In this document: piece by piece, positions 31,609 through 41,625 of the stretch
Position numbering within the stretch: the first letter of the stretch is position 1
Layout of the letters: the number at the start of each line of letters is the position of its first letter
Assembly: GCA_018398805.1 (NCBI GenBank)
Contig: JAGFBZ010000567.1
Coordinates: 335,001 to 399,000, forward strand
Direction: 5' to 3'
Origin: Hirundichthys speculiger
Taxonomy: Eukaryota; Chordata; Actinopteri; Beloniformes; Exocoetidae
Length of the DNA stretch: 64,000 nucleotides
Program-made: the position numbers and the translations under genes
The notes under the pieces: model-generated
The model's database searches: none
Told to the model about the DNA's origin: nothing
What the model saw: only the letters and a program-made list of their open reading frames with translations

Positions 31609-34220
31609 ATGCTGGGGCCACGCATTGGGGGGGCGTTTGTTTTCTTCAGCTTTCTGTCTGATGATCTTCACACCTCAAAGCGATGGAGGAAACATTCTGG
31701 TGTACCCTGTAGATGGCAGCCACTGGGTCAATATGAAGGTCCTGCTGGAAGAACTTCATGCCAGAGGACACAACCTGACGGTGATAAGAGCCTCCACCAG
31801 CTGGTACATCAAAGACAAGTCTCCTCTCTATACGTCCATCACACTGGAGATGGACGAAAGCTTTGAAAACTTCTTTGATGTGTTCCTGCAGGAGCACCTG
31901 AAGGTGTGTTGTGGAAAAAATATGATCCGATCTCGATGAGAAAATCAGAATAGAATGTATTAAAGAGAAAAGAAACAAAAATACAAAAATCTTATGTGCA
32001 CATAAGGAGAGCTGTCAGTCAGCACTCCGCAGAATACTGAATGAAGGACTCTGTCAGACAGAGATGAGGGTTTTCTTTTATAGGAGACAAAAGGTGTTGA
32101 TTCTTCTACAGGTTTTTGCATACAGAGTGGATCACAGCAGGTGGTGGTGAGGGCAAAGGGACATTTGTCTTAAAACAGAGTGATTGAATTTAGGGATGTT
32201 ATACAGTTCCTTGATCAAGAAGTTATTTACTTGATGTTGATTGAATTTAGGAATGTTTATTCAGAATCACAGCTGACCTCCGTGCTTGCCTTTTGTCACA
32301 CATTATGATGTGTATTGGTCTTGTTAAGAAAGACAAATCACTTTTAAACATATTGTTAAAGACAAATAAAATGAACAAAATTACAAGATGAATAAACCAA
32401 ATAAAAATTTCCTCCACAAGTGAGTACTTATGGAAATACAGATTTGGTCATATATGAGCAAAAAAAAAAAAAAACCCAAAAATAAACCTCTTTTCTCCCT
32501 TGTTTTAGGTGGAGCGAGAAGGAGCTTCAGTGCTGACTTTCCTCAAGGCCACCAAGTATTTCCTTTCTATGATCACGGAGGCCCATTACATAGGGTGTGA
32601 TGTTACAGCTCAGATCTTTGACAATCAGAGGTTGGTCAAGAGCTTGATAGACTCCCAGTATGATCTGGTCCTCACTGATCCGGCCATAGGTGGAGGAGTG
32701 GTTTTAGCCAAGTATCTCAACCTGCCTGTGGTGCTGAACGTCCGCTGGACCACCAGTGGAGAAGGTCACTTTATTTTGGCTCCCTCGCCGCTGTCCTACA
32801 TCCCAGTGCCAGGATCAGGTTTAACAGATAAGATGAACTTCGTTCAGAGGGTGAAAAACATACTTTTCTATGGCCTGATGTCATTCCAGGAGAAGTTCAT
32901 GGTGGGGCCCATCTATGACTCCATCTGTGCTAAATACATTGAAGGTGGATGTGACATCGTCTCGCTGCTTCAGGAAGCAGACATTTGGCTTTTCAGGTCA
33001 GATTTTGTGTTTGACTTCCCTCGTCCCACGATGCCCAACGTTGTGTACATGGGAGGTTTCCAGTGTAGACCAGCTCAGCCTCTGCCAGCAGACCTGGAGG
33101 AGTTTGTTCAGAGTGCTGGGGAGCATGGGGTGATCATCATGACTCTGGGAACCCTGGTTAGCGCTATGCCCAAAGAGGTCGCAGATGAAATCGCCAGCGT
33201 CTTTGCCAAGATGCCCCAGAAGGTAAGAGATCATCCTTGATCCACCTTTCATCACAGTTACGACTTTGGTAGAGAAAATGAAGGGATGTAGACATGCTGA
33301 TCCTGAGAGCAAAACAACGCTGCAGCAGTGAGAGAGGCAGATTTCACCTGAACGTCACATTTCAGATGACAAAGGACAACTCTTCTGGTCGTCTATGTTA
33401 TATGGTAATTCAAAGGTTTGAATCAAAGCAACTGGACTTGTTCTTCTTTGTTCTTGAAGACGTTTCTTCTGGATGGAAGCTCAAATGTCCACCTGCTTCC
33501 ATTCAACCCTTTGAGAGCTCCCAGACCTGGACGACTGAGATTCTACCAGCATTTTACCAATAACTTACAAATGTATTTGACCGTACCTGAACTCATCATG
33601 ATCATATTGTCTGTCTGCTGTGTGATTTCTGGTCAGGTGATATGGAAGCACAAGGGCGAGCGTCCCTCTACGCTGGGCAACAACACTCTCATAGTGGACT
33701 GGATGCCACAGAAGGACCTCCTGGGTCATCCACAGGTCCAAGTGTCGTAGCTCACGGAGGAACCAACGGAGTCCAGGAGGCCATTTACCACGGCGTCCCT
33801 GTTCTGGGAATACCCTTATTCTTTGACCAGTATGACAACCTCCTACGTCTGCAGGAGCGAGGAGCTGCAAAGATCCTTCAGCTGGCTGATGTGAATGGAC
33901 GCACTTTTGAAGAAGGTATTCAGGAAGTGCTCTATAAAGACAGCTACAGGGACAACATGCAACGACTGTCACGTTTACACAGAGATCAGCCGCTGACACC
34001 CATGGATCAGGCTGCATTCTGGGTAGAGTATGTGATACGGCACAAAGGAGCTCCTCACCTGAGAACAACAGCTTATAAGATGTCCTGGTACTCGTACTAT
34101 TCCTTAGATGTAATACTCTTCCTGCTGACTGGAGTAACTCTGCTCTTTCTGTCTATTTTGGCCATGTTTTGGGTGCTCTGTTGCAGAAGAAGACACCAAA
34201 GAAAAACCAAGCAGAACTGA
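31609..34220 (+). pseudogene. UDP-glucuronosyltransferase (UGT5/UGT2-like) with two single-base frame breaks
   Basis: UGTs sit in the endoplasmic reticulum membrane and transfer glucuronic acid from UDP-glucuronate to lipophilic acceptors. Three phase-0 coding exons fit: 31609-31903 (signal-peptide region; GSHWVNM with catalytic His at about residue 38), 32509-33222 (Asp in LVLTDPA, about residue 155; start of the UDP-sugar half, MTLGTLVSAMP) and 33637-34220 (WMPQKDLLGHPQ, HGGTNGVQEA, GIPLFFDQ, a C-terminal membrane span, and a KTKQN dilysine ER-retention tail). Donors gtgtgt/gtaaga and acceptors ttttag/ggtcag agree. Two defects exist. The G7 run at 31627-31633 has one base too many for the downstream frame, and one base is missing at about 33744 inside the UGT signature, giving a stop at 33748. 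With both counted out, the length would be about 530 residues, the normal family size. Elsewhere the frame is clean, so sequencing or assembly error is a real alternative to a young pseudogene. Confidence 0.85.
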
Positions 34221-34291
34221 CCAAGGTTAAATGTAAATGTGTACTCAGTCAAACCTTTGTCTTCTATGTTCTCTAAAGCCTGGCCTCAGCG

Positions 34292-34440
34292 CAGAGCTGG
34301 ATTTACTGCATTTAAAGTCATTTATGCATGTTAGTTTTTATTTCCTCTTGTTTTCTTGTGTTGGTCCGGAGTGTCTCCCTCCAAGAAGAGATTTTATCTC
34401 AAGGGACATCCTGGTAAAATAAAGGTTCAATAATACCTAT
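34292..34440 (+). mobile_element. LINE/SINE 3'-end fragment in the UGT 3' flank
   Basis: Shares 91 bp with 29781-29871 and ends in catcctggtaaaataaagg followed by ttcaataa, the kind of tail seen on L2-related 3' ends. It may supply a polyadenylation signal (aataaa near 34420) to the UGT transcript. Confidence 0.5.
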
Positions 34441-35190
34441 AATAATAATTCTGCTGCACCGTTTAAAAAAGCTCCCTCTCTCTGTTCTCACTACTTTTTG
34501 ATTTCTGAGCTGCACTAGCAAAAGAAAGATAAAAGATAAATCCCAATTAGTTCTCAAAAGCACCAACATGTTATCACATTTATGTCACTGACAAATGAAG
34601 AAAACCTCATTTCATTCAGAAGCGTGGCAGAAATGGCCAGAACAGGAGGCCTGTTATGAAAGAAAAACCTTTATTCCTGTGTTTGGCGGCACTGAGCTGC
34701 CAAGTGTGTTGTTCTGTTGTATAACAGACTCAGCTGAGAGGGGAATTATCCAGATCCTTCATCTCCACCTTTGGTCTCAACACACAAATCCAAATGCTGC
34801 TGAACAAGTCAAACTGTGTGCTGCTTTAACAGCTGGAAACTCCTCTCTCTCTCCTTCGCATCAGTAGCTCATCTCCTGAGTGTCCAGCTACAAACATACA
34901 TTTCACTGAAATGTTCCCCAGATTAGCTACAGCTCCCCATGTTTGTCTGAAAACCTCAGCAAAACAACAGTCAGTGGTTAATGGTTATATCCTGTTCATA
35001 TTGTTCATTATGTGTTGATGTGCTGTTTGATGGACAGTATCCCAGGTGGACTGGTCAGTTGGACTCTGGATATGTTCCTCGACGTAACACATGATCCTGA
35101 CGTTTTTCATGAACAGCCGATTGTGTAAATGTTTGCTTTCTGGATACTGAGCGTTGAGATACTATGTTGTTTTCCGAGCCGGTGTGCAGT
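34441..35190. other. No gene recognised
   Basis: Unique-looking AT-rich sequence. A 90-codon open frame at 34595-34867 has no recognisable domain. Confidence 0.4.
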
Positions 35191-35191
35191 G

Positions 35192-35712
35192 GTTAGGGGT
35201 TAGGGGTTAGTATTAGTGTTAGGGTTAGGGTTAGGGGTTAGGGGTTAGGGGTTAGTGGTTAGGGGTTAGTGTAAGGGGTTAGGGTTAGTGGTTAGGGTTA
35301 GGGGGTCAGGGTTAAGGATTAGGGGTTAGGGTTAGGGGTTAGGGTTATTATAGGGTTAGGGTTTAGTGGTTAGTGGTTAAGGTTAGGGGTTAGGGTTTAG
35401 GGTTAGGTTTCGGTTAGTGGGTTAGGTTAGGTTAGTTAGGGTTAGGTTAGGGTTAGTTTAGGTTAGTGGTTTTTAGGGTTTAGGGTTAAGGGTTAGGGTT
35501 TCGGTTAGTGTTAGGTTTTGGGGTTAGGTTGGTTAGGGTTTCGTGGTTCGGTTAGGGTTAGGGTTTCGGGTTCGGGTTCGGGTTAGGGTTAGGGTTTAGG
35601 GTTAAGGGTTAGGGTTTCGGGTTAGTTTTGGTTAGGGTTAGGGTTTCGGGTTCGGGTTATGGGTTAGGGTTAGGGGTTAGGGGTTAAGGGTTAAGGTTAG
35701 GGGTTAGGGGAA
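35192..35712 (+). repeat. Second degenerate telomere-like array
   Basis: About 520 bp of ttaggg, ttagggg, ttagtgg and ttcggg variants, G-rich strand on +, same orientation as the array at 6503-6967. Confidence 0.9.
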
Positions 35713-35915
35713 GGAGAGTGAACCCAACCTCCCCTCATGCGGGAGGAGGGACGAGCACGGTCCATCCCCCAGCGTCCCCCTCCCCCCTGTATGAAAAAGT
35801 CTGTTGGGGTGGTGGTGGACCCTGAAAATAACGAGGTGCACGGGGACGACCACCGCGGCTCCTGCGTTGGACCACCGTCCAACCCCCATCCTGCATGGAG
35901 GTGTTTTATCTTTTT
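35713..35915. other. GC-rich unique patch
   Basis: A short C/G-rich segment with no clear function, sharply different in composition from both sides. Confidence 0.35.
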
Positions 35916-36240
35916 TCTAAAAAATGAAATGAAATTAAATGATTTTTTAAATTAAATAAATAAATGAAATGAAATGAAATGAAAGAAAAAAATTAAATGA
36001 ATTTGTTTTTAATCTGAAATTAAAGAAAGAAGTGTGCCGCAGCAACGTTTCAACCTAAAAAGATCTTCTTCAGGCCTGGTACACACTAAATTATAAAAAA
36101 AATGGCTTGGTCTTCAGGTTCGAGTTCCAACAAGTTTCCTGGCTTGAGCAAGAATGAATGAAGTAGAATATCACAGTCCTATTTATACCCGCGCCCTGTG
36201 GCTTTTAAAACCAAATGATTTTAAACGATTGTAATTTTGC
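35916..36240 (-). mobile_element. Penelope-like element 3' region
   Basis: On the - strand the region reads cctgaagaagatctttttag then gttgaaacgttgctgcggc, the conserved 3' landmark of fish Penelope-like elements. It is followed by an A/T-rich tail of aaatg repeats (35925-35990). A neighbouring TATA-like tataaatagg (- strand) precedes it. No RT or GIY-YIG domain is seen. Confidence 0.6.
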
Positions 36241-36296
36241 GCTCCCAATCACCTTTTATGAAATTTTGAAAAAATCTTATAGAACATGTAATTTTT

Positions 36297-36330
36297 TAGC
36301 TAAAATTATGAAATTTCATAATTTTAGCTA
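36297..36330. repeat. Perfect 34-bp palindrome
   Basis: tagctaaaattatgaaa is followed immediately by its exact reverse complement, with no spacer. A second hairpin (attatgcta / tagcataat) follows at about 36329-36352. Confidence 0.9.
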
Positions 36331-36640
36331 TTATGCTAAAATAATAGCATAATATGTTAATTATCTCCTGATCTCACCCACTGCCAACGGCTAAAACCAA
36401 ATCAGAACTGGAAAAATTCATTTCAACTACTAGACAACATGTCTCGTGTTGTGTAATCTCTTATTGCCCATTTCATGTTTATTGAGGCAAAGACCATTAA
36501 TCTTTACTGAAAATAACTCCAGGTACCAGAGTTGTCAAAGAAGTATCTATCCCAATTATACTCAGAAAATGAATATCACAGCTGATTGTTTTTGGCTATG
36601 AGATCAAATTTATACCACACTGGAGAGAAGAGGATATTTC

Positions 36641-37186
36641 TCAGACATATTCTGAAGAGACTGAGAACATACAGACGATCTGTTGGGTGTTACGAAGACG
36701 ACTCGTTCCTCCAGTTCCCTGAGGGACATCTGAGGGCTGATTAAAAACCAAAAACACGTGTTTGCTGTGTATCTCTACCAGGCTGCTGAAGACTTGGGGA
36801 TGGGTTTTCTCTCTTCTTTTTTTAGGATACATCATCGTCTTCACTGAAATCAGTGCCCTTAAAATAACCATCCTCAAACAGACGTTCTCAGACCACGCCT
36901 GCTCTGCTGTTTCATCAAGAAGATCGCATGAGCATTTACCATCCCTCTTTAGATCATCAAATGAGCGAATACGTTTACAAACTGAATCAAACCACGTATT
37001 TCTTTCCATATAAAACTGTGTTAAACTGGAGCAACACTGCCTTGAATGTAAAATGTCTTTTAATGACGACGTGATAAAGGCCAAACCAGTAAATGGAAAT
37101 AATTCTGTTTCATTCAGATCTGGATTTTTCTCTGTTATTTTTGTCAAAATCTGTCTGTTACAGCATCTATCTGTTTTAGTTGTCAT
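36641..37186 (-). CDS. Unrecognised 181-codon open frame
   Basis: An uninterrupted frame in ordinary-composition sequence, Cys- and Lys-containing (WFDSVCKRIRSFDDLKRDGK, ETAEQAWSENVC), with no tandem-repeat explanation. I recognise no domain and see no splice or promoter support. It lies beside a Penelope-like end and could be decayed retroelement sequence. It is listed as hypothetical only. Confidence 0.2.
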   Translation of the reverse strand: MTTKTDRCCNRQILTKITEKNPDLNETELFPFTGLAFITSSLKDILHSRQCCSSLTQFYMERNTWFDSVCKRIRSFDDLKRDGKCSCDLLDETAEQAWSENVCLRMVILRALISVKTMMYPKKRREKTHPQVFSSLVEIHSKHVFLVFNQPSDVPQGTGGTSRLRNTQQIVCMFSVSSEYV

Positions 37187-37189
37187 CTG

Positions 37190-38221
37190 TTTCAGTATCT
37201 ATTTTTTCAGTTTGTATCTATTTCAGTGTTGCATTAAAATGGGCTCAGGTCACCGTGGAATATCTAATCCAGTGTGGGATGTTGGTCAGGCATCATCGTA
37301 TGATTTTTGGTAAACGTAGCAGTTGGGAGAAATCAGCTAAAGGCTCAAAGTATTGATAAAAGTGTTTAAGAGCAGCTGCTCATTGTCTTGTGCTGACAAC
37401 AGCTGTGCTGTATGTGAGTACTTGATACACATGGGTGCAATTCCTGGATTGGTTAGCCGCGGCATTACTGGCGGGGGCCCGGCTGCTGAGCGTCCCGGGG
37501 CGTCTTCCAGTTGATTTCCTGTTTGCGTCGCCTGGTTGACAGTTTAATGCGTAAAATGAAATGTAAAAAAATTATATAAAAACATTTAAAATGTTAAAAA
37601 AAAAAAAGAGATGAAACAGCAGTAAAACCATCCTGGTGAGGACTGGGGTAGGGGGATAATTCGAAGCTTTGTAGCCGTTGGTTTTGGGATTTACTGATCA
37701 CGGAGTGAAAAATAACAGCTGGCGATGTGGGACGAGCCTCGGACGAGACGTTTCGAGTTTGTTGAATTAAAGGGTTTTTGTTTGTCGATTGGCAGTCCTG
37801 TATACGATCAAACTTTGTTTCTCTTCCTTTCTCGGATTTAAGTTCCTAAAGGAACTATAACAACTTTCGTGTGTTCACCGGAGTTCGGTTCCAAGGTTAG
37901 GGGCACTCTTGGCAGGAAGGTTCTGCTTTTTTGTTCTGGGCTCTGTTTCTTTGTCGGTCTGTTTGTCACCGTATGAGACGAGGACTAGTGAATCACGGGA
38001 GTGGAGTGGTGTGAAATCTTTGGGAGACTGGACTCCTACCGAGTCCGTGGGTGCGTCGGTCTGGCGGGTCAGAAATAATCCACCTGCAGGCGGTGCTTTT
38101 GTCTCCCTGTTGCTCCTAAATCTCTCATCTGTTGTGTGTTGCTGCATTCTGTATTGTTTTATAAAAAAGAAAAAGAGAAAATGTGTGGTAAGGGAAAAAA
38201 AGAAAAGAAAAAAATGTAAAA
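37190..38221. other. No gene recognised
   Basis: Mixed sequence with a GC-rich patch at 37455-37510 and an A-rich stretch at 38160-38220. The 37520-38150 part looks like retroelement leader or LTR-like DNA, but no boundaries could be fixed. Confidence 0.3.
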
Positions 38222-38223
38222 TA

Positions 38224-38855
38224 CAGTGATCCCTTAATTTCCACAGTTAATAGGGGCCGGCGCCCCCCGTGAAAATCAAAATCCACGAACTGGAGTCGGA
38301 GCCCCCCGAGCCTCAAAAATATGTTTAAAATATGTTTAAAAACTGCAAAAAAGTAGCGAGGTACTGCAGCGAAACAAGACAAAGGCTCAACTGTGGTCTT
38401 TCTGTTACTGAACCGTAGTAAAGAAACCACTGCTATTGTGCTATTTTTGGCTCATAATTAGCAGCTAACACGCTAACAACAACAAAACAAAAAGTCAGGT
38501 TTTCTCTGCATCGAACGAGCACTTTATTCTGGCACTGCAGGAACTTGTAACATCACACAGGTTGTATTGTTGGGCTCCTGTCGGTTAACAGAGAATGTAA
38601 ATCTATACACGCTGGGCTGCTGTTGATGCTCACTACACTTTTCATCTAACCTCGTTTTCATTCTGCCATCCCACGACCCACACACTACATTACCCATGAG
38701 GCCACTTTCTTAAAGGGGCCTCATGGGCCAGGCTCGCTCATCCTGTGAATCTTCCGCGATTTTTTCTTGATTTTTTATGATATTATATATTTCTGAAAAA
38801 TCCACGAATAACTAAAACCATAGAACTTAAAATGTGAATTGGCGAGGGATCACTG
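38224..38855. mobile_element. Tc1/mariner-like MITE with TA duplication
   Basis: The left end is cagtgatccctta and the right end is the complement of cagtgatccctcgcc. TA dinucleotides sit on both sides (38222-38223 and 38856-38857). 632 bp, no transposase recognised. Ends of this form with a TA target are typical of mariner/Tigger-type non-autonomous elements. Confidence 0.8.
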
Positions 38856-38899
38856 TATATAAAAAGGACTCATAGTCATTTCACCAACATGTTTGAGTA

Positions 38900-39400
38900 T
38901 TAATGTTGGGATTTCATAATTAGCCCAGAAGATTCTTTAACTGTTTAAAACTAAACTTTATTGCCTGTAGGAATGCTGGCTGTTGTTTATAACTGTGAGT
39001 CCTCAGTTCTGTTACCTTTAGTCTCCTGCTGCTTTAGGTTTTCATGACCTAACGACCGGGACCTCCTGACCTCAAAAAAGTTTGACTTCCACAGATAAAC
39101 CCAGCTGTTTTATTATCTTTGCTCCTGGACTGTGATGATAGAAACACATATCCTGTAAGACGTGAAAGCTGCAGGCCAATATGGAGAAGGAATAACCAGG
39201 CAACCCCCCCCCCCCTTTTTAGAGTTATAAAAGGGAGACAGTCCGATAGTCTTGTGTGCATTTGTCCTCAGGACCTCTGTGGTGTTGAGAACAGGGTACC
39301 ACTGGGTCGATTAAATATTCTACATGGCATATTAAACCTTGTATTAATCTTTGTGTATTAAACTTTCAATTGGTCTTTGCATTCAGTCTCTTCTTGACAC
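38900..39400 (+). mobile_element. Probable retroviral-type LTR, boundaries uncertain
   Basis: Contains tataaaaggg at about 39227 followed within 130 nt by attaaa signals, the U3-R-U5 arrangement. A 12-base C-run lies at 39204-39215. I could not find clean TG...CA ends with a TSD, so this is tentative. Confidence 0.35.
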
Positions 39401-40230
39401 CAGATAAAAGAATATGTAAAACTTTTCATTAACTAGATTTGAAGAAAATGGATACCAATCTGAGGGAACCCAAGATTGAAGGTGTTAGTCTATTGATCAT
39501 ATCAGGCTTAATTAAAACATTTATCATTTTGAAGTTAATTTATAATATGATAAGATTATTAGGTAGGTAGTATCAGGAGAGAATGGAAATATCAGCTTGT
39601 GTTTGTGTGTTCAGATTGTGGGCACTGTTTGATTTCCTGTTTTGAGTTTTGCTTTGTGTTGCAATAATTTAATATAATTGCAAGGTGATTTAATTGCAGT
39701 ATAGGAGAAAATGATCAGATTATTGTAGTGAAAAGCTAGATTGTCATGATGTCAACCTTGAATCAACACATTAATCTAGAGAAATTGTGTCTCCTGTGAA
39801 AATGCAGGGGCTACTGCGTACACTCCGATAGAAGGACAAAATTGTACAATTGGGCAACTATAACCTCATCTAGGGCCTCTTAAAGCCGCTATTAAGGGAT
39901 AGCGGGTAGCGGGAGGGGCGTTACCTCGCAAAGAACGCAATCTTCCACCTCCCTAAACCCACGATCTTACCTGTGCTAAGCGCTGTATTATGCATGGGGG
40001 TGGTTAGGGCGTTCCACCTGTTAAACCAATCAGTGCGTCAGTAGCCATTGCATTTAAGATCAGGATGCTGTACCAGCTAACTGCTATGGAGTGTCTTTTC
40101 ATTCAGATCAGAGCAGCTCTCATGGGCAGCTCGTCTCGGACTCTGCTGTAGAGCTTCCTCCTCTTTTTTCCTCCTCCTCTTCTGCACTGATATATACATA
40201 ACTAGCTCTAACTAATGTGGAGCAAATGAT
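39401..40230. other. No gene recognised; possible DNA-transposon flank
   Basis: From about 39870 the text tagcgggtagcgggagg resembles gggtagtgggtagtgg and gatagcggccagcggg at 41563-41603, suggesting that 39870-41625 may be one DNA element. The terminal repeats and TSD were not resolved. Confidence 0.3.
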
Positions 40231-40244
40231 TTAATCATTTCTTT

Positions 40245-40745
40245 TGTACTCCAAGAAGTTTCAACAAACTCCTCAGAAAAAATAGAGCTGGTGAATTTCC
40301 AGGAAAGCATTTCTTAACTAGAAAAGCACTCGGAGAGCGCAGACCTCCGCCAAGCACAACAGTTCTCCCATATAGCAATTTACAGATTGCGATAAAATCC
40401 GCCTTCTGGATCAGATCCGGATCAGCCTCTGAAATTTTATAGAGGTTTCCATTGTCAATCCCTGAGTGAAATTTCATGAGTTTTGGGCAATAATTAACAG
40501 AGATATTGTGAAACAAAATTTCCGGCCCCATTGACCACAATGTTATCGAAAATTTGAAAGTGATCCAGAATCCAGGATTTCTTCTGGATCACACCCAAAA
40601 TGAAATCAGTTCTTCCTTTTCACATTTCTGACAGCTCCTAAAAAATTCCTTCAAAATCCATCTATAACTTTTTGAGTTATCTTGTACACAGACAGACAGA
40701 TAAATGCCGGCAAAAACATAACCTCCTTGGCAGAAGGTAAAAATA
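40245..40745 (-). mobile_element. Dispersed repeat, class not certain
   Basis: Starts near aaaagcactcggagagcgca and gacctccgcc and ends near ttgtacacagacagacagat and aacctccttggcagaagg. The ends carry partly complementary ccgcc/ggcgg-like motifs. I recognise the text as a widespread animal repeat but cannot name the family safely. Confidence 0.5.
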
Positions 40746-40888
40746 TTCTTACAAAGACAATTCCTATTGGCTACCTGAAAGTCCCAGATAGTTGGTGCGC
40801 TCCCGGTAAACACGCTCAGGCAGAGCTGCGAGAACATATTCTCAGCAGTGGCTGTGCGCAGAGCTGTGCCAAGACGCACCAAGACGCA

Positions 40889-40976
40889 CAGCTGCGCCAA
40901 GACGCATAGCCGCTCCCAGCGGCTCTCCCGGCGGTTCTCGCGGCACTGGCAGCGGCTGTGCGTCTTGGCGCAGCTG
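40889..40976. repeat. 26-bp inverted repeat, GC-rich hairpin
   Basis: Arms 40889-40914 and 40951-40976 (cagctgcgccaagacgca core) are complementary at 25 of 26 positions around a 36-nt GC-rich loop. The same ccaagacgca motif is also tandemly repeated just upstream. Confidence 0.88.
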
Positions 40977-41356
40977 ATGTGCTTTTTAAAATACTGCAGA
41001 ACGGATCATTGGATGAGCATTGAGCCAGAGGAACAGGTATGATGACATCTACCTTCTACCAGTGATCGCATCTCGGGTGCTCCGAGCGCAAGTAGAGAGT
41101 CAGAGAGATACGAGCACTGTACCAGAAACTCCACAACAGTGTTCTGTGGTCTCCTCGTCTCCTCCACAGCAAACATCTGAATGAGATCATGTCACAGCTG
41201 TACAGACATCATCTGCCCTTAAGAGAATAATAATGTATGCAAGTAATACAGTGATGCATAATCGAGAGGTAGAGCCGGTTGTGCACGTCCACATGTGACT
41301 GGGTGTACACGCAATGACACGATTTGGACGCGCTCTTTTAGGTGCCGACATGCCAG

Positions 41357-41463
41357 TTGCGCTTTCCACAAACTCGGTATCTTGCGGTACCGGTATCTCG
41401 CGGGTTTAGGATAGGATATCCTGACCCTGCGATTGCAAGATACCGAGTTTGTGGAAAGCGCAA
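41357..41463. repeat. 29-bp perfect inverted repeat
   Basis: Arms 41357-41385 (ttgcgctttccacaaactcg and on) and 41435-41463 are exact reverse complements around a 49-nt loop that itself contains ggtaccgg. Confidence 0.9.
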
Positions 41464-41625
41464 GAGACACGACTACAATGTGAGTAAGGGAGTCGGCATA
41501 ATGGGTAGCAGCTTTAGGGAGCGGAAGATTGCATTAGCAGTTGGCGGAGGTTCCTCAATCAGCAATTTGCGGGTAGTGGGTAGTGGATAGCGGCCAGCGG
41601 GAGGTGTACAATCGGGCCCTTAGTC

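Noticed and set aside
38900..39400. Complete endogenous retrovirus
   Set aside because: Only LTR-like promoter and polyadenylation signals are visible; no gag, pol or env sequence was found beside it.
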